From Triglochin maritima (taxonomy: Eukaryota; Streptophyta; Magnoliopsida; Alismatales; Juncaginaceae): DNA of 64,000 nucleotides. Of this stretch, positions 10,471-22,200 are shown one piece after another. The position numbers and the translations under genes were made by a program. The stretch covers positions 38,545,621-38,609,620 of the forward strand of contig OY821784.1 in NCBI GenBank assembly GCA_963682175.1. The letters are read 5' to 3'. A model generated the notes under the pieces. The model was not told the origin of the DNA. It saw nothing but the letters and a program-made list of their open reading frames with translations, and searched no databases. Numbering within the stretch: position 1 is the first letter of the stretch; the number at the start of each line of letters is the position of its first letter.

Positions 10471-12339
10471 TGTAAAGACGTGAAGTGAGAGAGAGAGAAG
10501 GTATGGGGTGGTATGGTTGGAGTGATGTGGGTATGGAGGGAGGTATGATGAGGGTGTGGGTTAGGTGTTAGGTTTTGTTTTAAAAACCAAAAATCTCACC
10601 ATTTTGCTCTTTTGTTTGCCATTTCGTTTTCCACCCCAAACTCACTCAATCTTCTTGCATTCCGGCGACCAGAGGACGAGGGAGGACGCCGGCGACGTGG
10701 TGAAGTCGACGCATGCGAAGAAGGAGCGCCGGGAACGGAGGAAAGAAGGAGAAGGAGCTAGAAGCGACGCCGGAGGAGGAGGAGCTCGCCGCACACGTCT
10801 TCTTCGCGGTGAAAGGTATGCCAAGTCTTCATAGTAACTCCCCAAGAGGTGTGGGAGTGTAGGGGGCGGCGTTGGTGCCGTTTTCCCCGGTGTAAACCAC
10901 TGAACCGAGGTTGAAGACGACTGGTTCGGTCGACCGTTGTGTGTCTCGGTCGACCGAACATCGTCTAAATGATGCCTGTTCAGTGGCGATATTGTAGTGT
11001 TTCGGTCGACCGTGTGAGGTTCGGTCGACCGATATTTTATAAAAATAACTTGCTGCCCGAAAACGGTCGAACGACGTCTGTGTGACGGTCGACCGTTTAT
11101 GCCAAATTTTAGCGGGAATATTTTATAAGGGTTATATTAGTCCGGTCGACCGGTGGTTGTTCGGTCGACCGATCCCAGTAGATAGGGTAGACAGACCTTC
11201 GGCCGACCGAGTGTGTGTCTCGGTCGACCGAACTGCGCAAAGTCGGTCAAGAGCGTTGACCATCTAAACGGTCGACCGCTCTGGATCCGGTCGACCGACC
11301 GCGTGCAGTTTTCCTGTAGTGAAGTGCCTGTTGATCCGGTTGACCGAAAGAGTTTCGGTCGACCGAATGCAGTGGGCAGGATTCATGCAGTTTTCCTTAT
11401 CGGTTGAACGGACCCTGGTTCGACCGACTGGATATATATGTATATAAAACGTATAGCGTAGACCTTCCAAACGGTCGACCGCTAGATTTGACCTTGTTCG
11501 ACTGGTGGGTCGAATATCTTTCCTTGGTGGATTTATCCACATGCGTGACGTCGAGCAGATGCGACTACCGGCTGTCGAGCCCACGGTCGATCACCGGACC
11601 TCGGAGCTACGGATTTCACCTACGACGAGAGCGTATTTCTGTTGGACCCCTTGTGGATGCCTGTGCGGCGGATAGGGATGCCTTCCATGCCTGTGTGGGT
11701 GGTAGATGCCTCCTTCCCTGGTGGGGGAAGGGGTTGCACTTTCCGTGTGTCGGAGAGCGAGGTCACTTGTGCCTGTACGGCCGAGAGACGCCTTCTTCCC
11801 TGGTGCGGGAAGGGGATGCACTTTCCCTGTGGAGGAGAGCGGCGACCCCCTCGTGTGGGCCTGGATTGGCAGGGGGGATGCCTTCCATGCCTCTGTGTGC
11901 GGCTGGGAGATGGACCGTGGTGGCGGTTGGGCATTCATTGGGCCCGAGGCGGATTGCATTGCATGAGCATTCTTGGCATTTTTGTCTGTATTTCTGTATA
12001 TGTTAGGAGATGTTGGCATACGGGGTTCCTTTCGGGAACTCAGGCAGATTTTATGTTTCATTTTCAGGGAGCAGGCAGTCTTAGGTTGGTGGTGACCGAG
12101 GGGAGTGCCTCCGGGATCGGGTCCTGTCTCTTTATCTTTTTGTAGAGGTAGTGATTACTGTAGTTATGTATTAGAGTAGTAATCGCTCTTTTGACACTCT
12201 GTATTATGACTTCCACGTGGAGATATTTTATATATATATTCTGTTGACTTTTCCGGTAGCGTGCCCTTGTTGACCGTTGACGGTCATATGTTTATGTTTT
12301 AAATTTGAAAAATTTCTTCCGCTGTTTCGGGACGTTATA
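10471..12339 (+). repeat. 3' LTR of the Ty3/Gypsy element
   Basis: An 1869-bp copy of 4001-5875. Differences I noticed include G/A at 10548, G/A at 11777, A/G at 12075, C/G at 12176, a shorter TA run, G/A in the CGGTC(G/A)TATG stretch near 12286, and TA instead of CA at the very end. The palindrome array is repeated without visible change at 10927-11481. Confidence 0.95.
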
Positions 12340-12344
12340 GATTG

Positions 12345-13892
12345 TGATCGGTTTTTATTCCTAAATTTTAACCATTACTCGTGAGGCCTTTAGTGATGAG
12401 GCACTAAACGGTTGTAATTTCTTAACAGAAAACGGTTCAAAATCCCATAATCAACACACAACCCATATTTTTATTTTAAACTCAGTGTGGACATTTAAAG
12501 GTATTAGATGCCAATTGTGAATCATATTTCATTTTAAGGAATCAAATCTGATCATGATAAATTGAGAATATGGTTCCAAACTCACTTTTTGTGGCTTTGT
12601 CCTCTCAGATGACTCAATTCCCATCTGTATTCAAATGATCGAAAGGTAGTGAATATATGAAGGAAGTTGAATTAATAGTTTTTTTCATCGTTCAAAAGAG
12701 AATGTATGTGTATTTTGTGTTTCGAATACATCTCATTTCCTTCTAAAGAGTTTTCACTCATTAGTCAAAATCATGAAAGATTATGTTTTCTGATGGCAAA
12801 CAGAACTGATGGGAAGATTTGACTCAAGAAAAAACATATTTACGTGAATAATTAAAAGGATACAAACAAATCAAATGAAGTACCCGACAGAATAGAATGA
12901 TCTGATTTCCAATTTTGTGCAAAACAACAACAAAAAAAGTCAAATTAAAGTTCGAGATCGTCAAAAGCAGCATCACTATTGATTTGTTTCCATTTGGACT
13001 ATAAGACTTCACCGTTCTTGTTTCATTTAGTTATTTGTTTACGTTATGTGATACATATGCATTATAATCTTTGATATATGTATAGCTCAACGGATGAAAA
13101 TTTTGAAAGTTAAAATTAAATGGTAAAATAAATCTGTATAATGAAAGAGTAAACATTTAATAACATGTCGGATGATATAAAACATAAATAGAACCATCAA
13201 AATCCTGCAGATAAAAACAATCATATTTATTAAGAGTTTGCTTAGATCATTTGTATGAGAAGCAGACGTGCATTATTCTTTCGTAGTTGGTATTATCGTC
13301 AAATACGATGTGCCATTAAGGTGCAAAGTAATGGAATGATTAACTAATAGATGTACCATGTGATTTTTATATACTAATTATATATAATACTTCATAGTTG
13401 TCGTGGTAAAAGTTGTATAACCCACTACTACATCTTTTGTCTTAAATAATGATGTTGCTCTTTAACCAAGTAAACATTAAATTAATATTTGTTAGTTTTG
13501 TGTCATACACATGTTAAGTATAAAACTACTATCCTATTAATTTCTTAAGACTTAAGTATAAAAGCCATACACATGTTCTCATTCACATCCGACCGTCCAA
13601 TCAAAATCCAACGGTTCTCATCGTCTCCAAAATCACTCGACGTCATCTTGCTCATCACACCGACGCCATTCAACAAAAGCTACCAACCATTGGATCGAAA
13701 TCTAACGGTCATTATTATTTTGGAATCTAACGCGGATGGTTTGACCCATCTAATCCCCACATGTGCCTTTCGGAAGCATCTCATGAGCTTTCCTTCCACT
13801 TATATCTTCTTGTCTTCTTATTATCCTTACTAATCTTCTTCTGTTGTGACCATTTTGTAGAGAGAATTTGAGGGAAGATTAGGGAGAGAAAG
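12345..13892. other. Intergenic, with the presumed GRAS gene promoter
   Basis: AT-rich sequence with no coding signal I trust. The last 300 bp become pyrimidine- and then purine-rich and lead into the probable transcribed leader of the GRAS gene. No element ends or inverted repeats were found. Confidence 0.5.
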
Positions 13893-13893
13893 A

Positions 13894-13894
13894 G

Positions 13895-13924
<30 letters not shown>
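13894..13924 (+). repeat. GAA microsatellite in the GRAS gene leader
   Basis: About ten GAA units lie in the probable first 5'UTR exon, about 45 bp before its splice donor. Confidence 0.85.
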
Positions 13925-13925
<1 letters not shown>

Positions 13926-13970
13926 GGTTGGCCAGCCTAGAAGATTACTTTCCTGGGTCTCGTCTTGAAG

Positions 13971-14870
13971 GTGAGACTTTGCTTGTGCAAAAGTTTGTTG
14001 GAAACTTGGTGATTGGTTGCTTTTGGAATTTTTGGTGTTTTGAATTTTTTGTTGTTGTGGGCTTTTGGTTTGGAGGTTGGTAGTTCATAATTTATTAAAA
14101 TCATATATTTTTTCTATGTTGTAGTGGTGAATTCATTGTGTCACTTTAATTTTGGGTTTTTTTAAAAAAAAATTACGGCCGTGGTTTTCTAAATTTTTGA
14201 TTATTTTGAATTTCAGATGGGATTTTGGAGTTATTTTCTATGTGGGTTTTGGTTTGATGGTTGGTGGTGGACTTGAATTCTCTTTTGACAAGTTTCTTTT
14301 TGAATGGTGATTTTTCTTTTATCAAGTTGTTCTTATGTTCTTGTGAATTCAGGTTTTGGGGGTGTTTAATTTTGATTTATTTGTGAAGGGAACTATATTT
14401 TTTTGGGTCACTTGTTTAAGGGTTTCCATCTTTGTTAGAAAAGCATGATTTTTCTCCCAGCTCTGTTCCTGGGAAGCTAATAGCAATTACTATTTTGGGT
14501 CATATATTGATAAAACTAAGTAACTAAGAATTGATGGTGATTGTGGTTCCATTAACATGTTGCCATTCTCATCTTATGAAATTATCTTGGCTTGATTGTA
14601 TCATCTTTGAGAGGCAAAGTTGCATCTAAATTTCTTTTAGATGTCATATTTCTTGGACTTCATATTTTGTCATCTCTACTTCATAAGCTTGAAAAGATAT
14701 GTTCTCTCTTGAAAAAGTTAGTTAGATCAATCTTGTTGCTAACGAAAACAGAACGTTATTCTGCATTGATAGTTGTGTTCTGAAAGTTTTATGTTCTAAT
14801 TTTGTTTACTTGTTGCAATTTTGAAAGTTCGGTGTATGGAATTCTGATTGTTTTACTGCCATAATGACAG
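13971..14870 (+). other. Probable 5'UTR intron of the GRAS gene
   Basis: A good donor (GAAG then GTGAGA) at 13971 and an acceptor (AATGACAG) ending at 14870 bracket about 900 bp of T-rich, stop-filled DNA. The acceptor lies 7 bp before the ATG of the GRAS frame. A leader intron is common in PAT1-branch GRAS genes. The splice sites are inferred from consensus only. Confidence 0.6.
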
Positions 14871-14877
14871 AAGTTAT

Positions 14878-16560
14878 ATGGATCCTCGGCAGCTTTATAA
14901 ATCTGGTATACACAATGCAGATCTATCATATGATTTTTCATCTGCAACGAGCACTTCATCCGAATTCTTTTCGTACCCGACGAAGTTCAACATCGGTCGT
15001 TCGCCCAATTCTCCCTTACCCAGCAAACCAGACAGTGAGGCACTGTCGACATTAAGCAACAGTCTGGAGCAGCACAGCTCAACGGAGGCCCCATCGTCTG
15101 GAAAAAGCCCGTCTCGGAACTCGCCTCTCCAATCAATCAATTCGTTTACACCTCCACTCGACCACCAAGATAGTTTTCAAGCCAGTTCGCGAATGATTTC
15201 TGAAATGAGCGCTCTGCAAGAATTAGAATCACTTCTTATGTCCCCTGACACTTATGAAGTGACCACCAATGCTTGTGCTGATTCCGAACCCTCGAAGTCA
15301 AGGCCAAGATCATGGATGCCCGAGCCGCAACGTGACTCTTCTTTGAGCAATGTCAACTATGGCGGTTGCAAATTTCAGAAAGTAAGTCATGGTCCCTCAG
15401 AAGAAAGACAACTTGTCTTGCCGAGGGACGCATCCCGATTCGGCATTAAAGGATTGCTGGTTGAGTGTGCTAGAGCGATAGCCGAGAATAGGCTGGCTGA
15501 TTTTGAGATTCTAGTCGAACAAGCGTGGGGGTCGGTTTCTGTGAATGGTGAGCCATTGGAGCGTCTCGGTGCATACATGTTAGAAGGGCTTGTGGCCCGG
15601 AAAAAAGCATCAGGGACAGCAATATACCGCGCGTTGAGATGTCGTGAGCCGGAAGGCAGCGAATTGCTGACCCACATGCACACTTTGTACGACATTTGCC
15701 CCTACTTCAAGTTCGGATACATGGCGGCGAATGGGGCAATAGCGGAAGCAATTAGGAACGAGGAAAGAGTGCACATTATAGATTTCCAAATAGCCCAGGG
15801 AACACAATGGATCACTTTGATACAAGCGTTGGCTGCAGCACCTGGTGGACCACCTAGCGTTCGCATCACTGGTGTTGATGATCCAGTTTCTAGGTATGCT
15901 CGAGGAGGTGGTTTGGAAGCGGTAGGTCGGAAGTTAACTGCTATAGCCGACAAATTCAACATTCCTTTCGAATTCCACGAGTTGCCCGTTTTCGGACCAG
16001 AAGTCACTAGAGAAATGTTGGACATAAGACCAGGCGAAGCCGTCGCAGTCAACTTCACCCTCCAACTCCACCACACGCCAGACGAAAGTGTGGATGTAAG
16101 CAATCCACGGGACGGATTGCTACGAATGGTAAAAGGGTTGTCACCCAAAGTGACTACATTAGTGGAACAAGAATCCAACACAAACACCACACCATTTCTA
16201 ACCAGGTTCATGGAGACACTTGACTACTACTACGCCATGTTCGAATCCATCGACGTAACGCTTCCACGAGACGACAAGAAGAGAATCAACGTGGAGCAAC
16301 ACTGCCTGGCTAAGGACATCGTCAACATAATCGCGTGCGAGGGGAAGGAAAGGCTCGAGCGGCACGAGTTGCTAGGGAAGTGGAGGTCAAGGTTGAGCAT
16401 GGCAGGTTTCAAACCTTGTCCTTTGAGTTCTTATGTGAATTCTGTAATCAGATCTTTGTTGAAGAGTTACTCTGATAATTACACATTGGTGGAGAAGGAT
16501 GGGGCAATGTTGCTTGGTTGGAAGGATAGGAATTTGATCTCAGCTTCAGCATGGCATTAG
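14878..16560 (+). CDS. GRAS transcriptional regulator, PAT1 branch (SCL/PAT1-like)
   Basis: A 560-aa intronless GRAS protein. These nuclear co-regulators act in light, stress and gibberellin-linked signalling, and the PAT1 branch is tied to phytochrome A signalling and stress. Residues 1-185 are a Ser/Pro-rich, disordered N terminus. The GRAS domain starts near 189 (GIKGLLVECARAIAENR, leucine heptad I). The VHIID core, VHIIDFQIAQGTQW, is near 297. Later come the PFYRE region (FEFHELPVF, LQLHHTPDESV), an ERLERHELLGKWRSR block near 490 and the C-terminal SAW motif (ISASAWH). QESNTNT and MFESIDVTLPRD are typical of the PAT1/SCL1/5/13/21 group. I chose ATG 14878 because the upstream extension has no ATG and runs through the intron acceptor. 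Which SCL it is cannot be fixed by reading alone. Confidence 0.93.
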   Translation: MDPRQLYKSGIHNADLSYDFSSATSTSSEFFSYPTKFNIGRSPNSPLPSKPDSEALSTLSNSLEQHSSTEAPSSGKSPSRNSPLQSINSFTPPLDHQDSFQASSRMISEMSALQELESLLMSPDTYEVTTNACADSEPSKSRPRSWMPEPQRDSSLSNVNYGGCKFQKVSHGPSEERQLVLPRDASRFGIKGLLVECARAIAENRLADFEILVEQAWGSVSVNGEPLERLGAYMLEGLVARKKASGTAIYRALRCREPEGSELLTHMHTLYDICPYFKFGYMAANGAIAEAIRNEERVHIIDFQIAQGTQWITLIQALAAAPGGPPSVRITGVDDPVSRYARGGGLEAVGRKLTAIADKFNIPFEFHELPVFGPEVTREMLDIRPGEAVAVNFTLQLHHTPDESVDVSNPRDGLLRMVKGLSPKVTTLVEQESNTNTTPFLTRFMETLDYYYAMFESIDVTLPRDDKKRINVEQHCLAKDIVNIIACEGKERLERHELLGKWRSRLSMAGFKPCPLSSYVNSVIRSLLKSYSDNYTLVEKDGAMLLGWKDRNLISASAWH

Positions 16561-17165
16561 CCATTAGATAGGAGACGATTAATATATCTAATTTTTAGTT
16601 TCACATTGTATGTAAAATCAATCACTTTTGTAACTTCTGTTCGTATGAAGTCTGTGTATGTATGCTTAATGGTTGTCCTGAAGATAGTTGACATGATATT
16701 ACATTTCTGCCTAGTTTATTAGGTCACATAGATGGGAAATTTGCACACTTGGCCTTGTATTCTTTTGTGAACTTACTCCTGGTCCTCCTGGATGTTGTGC
16801 CGTGCTACGACTCCTGGGTGGTTCTTGATTGAGGCTGTCGGGTCAGGTTTTGATTTTTTGGTTGTTTTTTAATTCGAAGTAAATATACAATTTCAAATTT
16901 TCAATTGAAATAACAAATACAATTTAATTTTTTTCCAAAATAATCAATTTATTTATTAATAATTGTCAACTCAAATCGAGAAACAATATAAATACATAAT
17001 TGATTACATATTAATCCCAAAGTGCTACATTGTGTGCCGGTCATATGTGGTCAGGGGAAAAAATAAATTGTGTGAGAATATATATATAGTTGACAACTTC
17101 TTTACAAACAGTGAAATCCAATCAATCGTTCAAGCGAGTGAGTAGTGAGTGTGAGTGAGTTAGCA
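16561..17165. other. Intergenic, 3' flank of the GRAS gene
   Basis: AT-rich sequence with polyadenylation-like signals and no recognisable gene. From about 17080 it becomes the 5' flank of the transporter pseudogene. Confidence 0.5.
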
Positions 17166-17517
17166 ATGGACGACATCTCACCTCTCATCGACGGTGACGA
17201 CCGGATCACCATAGACGACATGCTCAAGAGTGTGTCCGGTGAGTTCGGTAGCTTAGACAACTAATCCTTTGTAGCATGGGTTGGGTGTTAAGCGCCTTCC
17301 ACACCATGGTCGTGGTGTTCACCGACCGGGTTCCGGCGTGGCGGTGCACAACGCCCACACGATCAGGCCTCCTTGTGTGGGTTGGAGAGAGGCTGGTGGG
17401 AGTGGGTTGGTGGGCCCGGCACGTCCATCGTGTCCGAGTGGGTTTTGCTTTGCTCCGGCGGCAGAAGGTACTTCGCCGGAGTGCCTCAGTCGGCGTTTTG
17501 CGTCGGCTTCATGATTG
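17166..17517 (+). pseudogene. Orphan exon 1 of an organic cation/carnitine transporter 4-like gene
   Basis: The start reads MDDISPLIDGDDRITIDDML, followed by a GEFG motif, as in plant OCT4-type major-facilitator transporters. A TAA at 17262-17264 stops it after 32 codons. The first membrane segment (LSAFHTMVVVFTDRVPAWRC) continues two bases out of frame, explained by a roughly 5-nt insertion in GGGTTGGGTG near 17280. The extracellular part (WWEWVGGPGTSIVSEW) and the next helix (SAFCVGFMIG) are back in the original frame, so a second indel lies between about 17345 and 17390. The segment ends at a normal-looking donor (ATTG then GTAATT). No second exon encoding the rest was found downstream. 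The damage plus the missing body make this a dead fragment. The family call rests on recognised motifs. Confidence 0.78.
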
Positions 17518-17880
17518 GTAATTAATTACTTTGCTAATGTTATTAGTTTGTTATACTTTAAATATTGCCTTCCACGCTCATACATACCTTCGAATACGAT
17601 CGCATCATCCCATCATAATTACCTTGCATTGATCCATCATCTTAAAATTTTCTTTTAATTGCTATTAAATTTGTACTAGTAAAATCATCGTGACAAGAAT
17701 TTTTTTTTGATTTAATCTTTTGGTTTTTCTTTTTGTCTGTCATCTTGTCAGATTTTAAGCTTTTGTTGTCAATTGTCACGGTTTTTTATTATTATCCTCT
17801 TACACCAAAAAATATTGTTAAACTAAAATACTCAGATCACACCATAAAAATGTCTTTGTTATTCAACAAAATTACTGATA
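17518..17880. other. Intergenic
   Basis: AT-rich DNA, including a poly-T stretch near 17700, with no gene signal. I looked here for later transporter exons and found none. Confidence 0.45.
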
Positions 17881-18360
17881 TTATAACACAAAAATGTTTA
17901 AATTAGAACACTAAATCCAGACTGCACCACGCATTAACTCAAAAAATATCTCACAATCAATATAATACACACCTTGAAAATACCCTCACATGCAGTATAA
18001 AATACTCAACGCACAAATTTATTTAACATACATATACGTTAACTCAAAAATACCCTTATAATCAATATAAAATACCTAGCAAAAACACGTACAAATTTAT
18101 TTAACATACATATACGTTAACTTCAAAATACTCTTATAATCAATATAAATACCCACTTTGAAAATACCATCACATTCAGTGTAAAAACCCCAACAAAAAC
18201 ACATTCAAATCCATTGAACACACCCGCATATTAACTTCAAAATACCATCATAACTAGCATAAAATACCCACCTTAAAAATACCCACATTTAGTATAAAAT
18301 GCATAGTAAAAATACATACAAATCTATGGAATATATACCCACACATTAACTCCAATACAA
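17881..18360. repeat. Degenerate tandem repeat, about 113-bp period
   Basis: A cassette with the shared order CAAATTTATTTAACATAC, ATATACGTTAACT, AAAATACCC..TATAATCAATATAAA and CCTTGAAAATACC recurs. Matching anchors start near 18015, 18092, 18206 and 18319, with an older copy near 17905. Spacing is 77, 114 and 113 bp, so one unit has a deletion. The copies are well diverged, which points to an old expansion. No coding content. Confidence 0.7.
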
Positions 18361-18779
18361 GACCGATTTCGAGATAACTACATTTTCACGGCTACATTGT
18401 GAATTTATCTAGAAAAAGGGTATGTGTGAGATTTACATAATCATTTACGGTGGATTTGCAGTTTAGTAATGCAAGTTCCCAAAACATTATTTAGTTATCA
18501 CAAAAGACATTTAAATTTTGATGTTGATATATTATACGAATTTATATCGTGAAAAGTTGAATTTTATATCCACAAAGATTATGACAATCCTTCAATCTAT
18601 AAGTGGATTTGCAGTTTTGCTTTTGCAAAGGAAGTTGCTTTAGTCAAACCTTACCATGACAATCATATCTAATTAAAGTTTAAGTCTTATCTCTCATAAT
18701 CAATAAAAGATATATCATATATCTAGATGTTTTCTAAACTCGAAACTACAAACGAATCGATAGATAAAAAATTAGACAT

Positions 18780-18975
18780 GGTACCGTGTTGGGCTGACCT
18801 GCCCAGGCCTGGCTCAGCATGTCGACCTGACGGGCCGATGTGTTGTACTGAGTCTCTCTCTTTTCCTCTCTTGTCGGGGGTAACGCCGCACTCCCACTCC
18901 ACGTCTAGGCTCATGTTTATCGTGTCGGGTCACGATTATTCCAACGGGCCTCCCGACCTGACCCGGTATCCAAAT
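18780..18975. other. GC-rich island, possible transposon remnant
   Basis: About 200 bp of GC-rich sequence in AT-rich surroundings, with repeated CCTGACC, CGGGCC and GTGTCGGGTC motifs. Such runs occur near the ends of some plant DNA transposons. I found no clear terminal repeat or target duplication, so the class is open. Confidence 0.3.
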
Positions 18976-19197
18976 TAGGTCCATAAAAATGCATCCAAAT
19001 TACCAAACTTATTTGTAAAATAAATTAATTCAGTGGTTTAAATCGGGGGAAAAACCCAGTGGGAATTCGGTAAATTCGAGAAACCTCAAAGGGCATTTTG
19101 CACCGCTGCGGTGGCATCTGATCTCATCTCCCCCATTCCTTTCCTTCCACTCTCTTCTCTCTCCAAAAAGAAAAGAAAAAAGAAAAACTCGAAGTCG

Positions 19198-19206
19198 AAA
19201 CCCTAA
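19198..19206 (+). promoter_or_regulatory. Telo-box-like AAACCCTAA just before the start codon
   Basis: AAACCCTAA lies 2 bp before ATG 19209. Telo-boxes near the start are frequent in plant translation-related genes, which fits the product. The same motif precedes the BAH gene. Confidence 0.45.
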
Positions 19207-19208
19207 CG

Positions 19209-22200
19209 ATGTCGAAGAAGAAATCCTTCACGATGACGCTGAAGGACTTTCACGGCGGCTCTATCCCCTCCGATCTCCCCCTCCCCTCCGCTCCCGGCGT
19301 GTAAGATCTCGTTTTCCTCTTTTTCTGGAACCCGGTTTTTTTTTTTGCATTTTCTCCATTGGATCGGGCCGGATTCTCGTTTTCCGACTTTCGGAACCGA
19401 AAAGATTTGATCTTTTTGTGTTTTGGGTATGTGTGGATTTTCGTTTTGCGTCTTCGGATCTCGTAAAGATTTGATCTTTTCGTGTTTTTGGGTTTTGGGT
19501 AAGTATGGATTCTCGTTTCGGTCTTCCGTTTCCGTACAGATTTGATCTTTCGTATGTTCGGGTTCCCGTTTCCGTAAAGTTTTGATCTTTTTGTGTATTT
19601 AGGTTTTGGGTAAGTATGGATTCTTGTTTTCCGTCTTTGTACATTGGAAAAGTTTGACCTTTTTGTGTTTGTCAGTGCTTTTCTTTTCTGTTCGATGAAA
19701 AAGTTATCTTTTCTTTTTTGGTTTTGGGAATTGGGCGTGTTTTTGGAGGATTAGATCTGTGGGGGTATACGAATGGGATCGGACTCGGCTGTTTTAAGTG
19801 GGTGGACTTTTGTTTCTGTAATCGTGTTGAGTAAAAATCTGATCTTTGGTGCTGTTTTGGAGTATAGGCCAGTAAGACAACCCGATCGAGCCGGATTTGA
19901 CCGTCCGACCGGAGGAATTCGACACGATCAGTATCGTTCATCTCGTCCCGGATCTGCCGGTGGTGGGTCACGGGGATTTGGAGACGACTCTGCTCCATTT
20001 CTTCCGCACTCTACTCGAATTGGGCGGAACTTTGAAGAAGACGAGAGGAAACCATTTGACCCATCGGTGGTGCCAAGACGTGGTGTTGTTGCTGTTGAAT
20101 CGGCACGATTAGGTTCAGACGTGGGGCCACAGAAGGGGTATGGGCGTCCAGGGTCGAGCCCGGCATCAATGCCAAATATGGTTTCTAGTGGTTCGGCTTT
20201 TCCAAGTGCTGGATTTGGAAGTGGGAACCAGTTTGTTGGAAGTGGAGGTGTGCCCAATGCTTGGGGAGTGAGGAAGGAGGTTGGGAGTGAGAACCAAGTG
20301 GAGAGGAGTGGTGTGGTGTCCGGTCCGGTACCCGCGTCTAGGTTCGCTCAGGCTAGTGCAATTGAAAAGATCTCTTCAGGGCGTTGGCATACAAAGGATG
20401 TGTCTTTTTCATGGACTCCTACGGCTGAGATTATTAGGTTTTCAGATGATGGTGGTAATGGTGTTCAGGAAAATGATGTTAATGGGAGAGCGGATGGGTT
20501 TGATAGGAGATACAATGAGGTGAAGGAGCAAATGGGGGCCTTGGGTTTTGGTTTTGACAATGCTCGACCTATGTCTAGTGACGGGAGACACAATGGTGAT
20601 CGTGCTCTCGTGCAGCCGTCACACGGGAGATATTTTCAGCAGGATGGAAGGTTTGGAGGGCAGCAGGTTTCCCCTTTGGACAATAAATTAATTGGATTAC
20701 AGGTGCATCAACAAGACGGAAAACCTGGAGGGCAGCAGGGTGGGAGAGTGGATGGTGCACACATTCTGCAACAGCCTGCTGCTGAGATAACAGAGAGGCC
20801 AAAGCTGAACCTTCTTCCAAGAACGAAACCATTGGAACCATCTGAAACCCAAAATTTGGATGTTAAGAAGGTATAGTTTTTTGGGTGATCTAATTTTCCG
20901 AAATATGCACGTCTTTTGATCTCTCAATTGAAATTTTGGGCTACACTAATGTATATATATGTATGTAGTTCTAAATATATGGTTTGCCTTTTTTAAAATC
21001 TTCTCTAGGGGTTTCAGTCAACGTCTGAGCTTGGTTATGTTGAAAATGTTCACGAAGGATATGGAAATCAGAAGTCTAATAAGCCAGGGTCATCCGGTTC
21101 TGATGGGGAGAACCAGGCTGTTGACCATGCCAGGCTAAATTTAAAGCCTCGCAGTCAACCACTGGAGCACACAGAAGTCAATATTGAAAAAGAAAGGTAA
21201 AATAGTTATGTAATTTGTTGCTTATGCATAATCCTTTGTTTTAATATTGACATGGTCTATGTGTTATGCTAGTTACTTTTATAGACACCACATTTTCATT
21301 TGGATTGTTGTTTACTTCCATTATTGCACTGCATACTTTCTCATTTTCACTTTTGAGCTACTGAATTTCATATTGTTGCTTTTTGTACGAATCAAAGTTT
21401 TGCATATTACATTTTACTGGCATTGAGTCCTAGTCTAGGCTGTGTAACTCATCGCTGACCTATCAACCTCATGTAATTATTGGATAACTGTGTCAAAAGT
21501 AAAAAGGTGGAAGTAGCGTAGTTCATGATTTGGAATCTAGATTTCTACTTCAATGTTGTCTTTAGCCATCTATAGTTGAGCAATCTACATGTCCTTAACT
21601 AGCTGACATTTTTAAGGTCCTTAACTATCTGACATTTTTAAGGTCCAATAACAAATGTGTAAGCAATGAAATTAATAACCCGCAATTGGGAATTTTAATT
21701 ATCTAGAAGGATTTTTATGATGGTTAAGATCGAAAGGTAGTCGCTACAGAGACATTGGTGTGTAGCACTTGCTGTATTGTACATCTGAACCCTTATATCC
21801 TTGATCAGTTAAGCATGATACCATATTCTTGAAGAGCCAATGTTATGTGTAGGTGGATTTTTTTAGTTTGTTTTGAAACTATATATGGGTTAAAATTTCA
21901 TTTATTAGGTTACGCATCATCATTTATAACAAATGGTGATGTGTAAAATAGGATGAGTTCAAAAAACAAGGTGGTATAGCTTACATCGTAATTTGAAAAT
22001 TGATTTTGTGTGAGCCATCTTTACCGAAACGTAAAGCTACTGAATCGCATCCTTTATAGTGATTAACTGTTTATACTAATTGTAATCTTTACTTTTCTTG
22101 CAGAAAATCTGTGTTTGGTGGCGCTCGTCCAAGGGAGCTGGTTAGTTTCTCTGCTATATTATAACATGTCTTGTTATCTATTGAAGAATTAAAGTTTCTA

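Larger units (their letters stand above)
4001..12339 (+). mobile_element. Complete but coding-defective Ty3/Gypsy LTR retrotransposon (Tekay/Del-type chromovirus)
   Basis: An 8.3 kb element with two LTRs (4001-5875 and 10471-12339), both starting TGTAAAG, and a 5-bp target duplication GATTG at 3996-4000 and 12340-12344. A primer site follows the 5' LTR and a purine tract precedes the 3' LTR. Domain order is gag, protease, reverse transcriptase, RNase H, integrase, then a chromodomain-like tail, which is Ty3/Gypsy order. The tail and integrase style suggest a Tekay/Del chromovirus. The frames carry stops and frameshifts. By eye the LTRs differ by about seven substitutions plus a shorter TA run, so insertion is recent. 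The 3' LTR ends in TA instead of CA. Confidence 0.95.
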
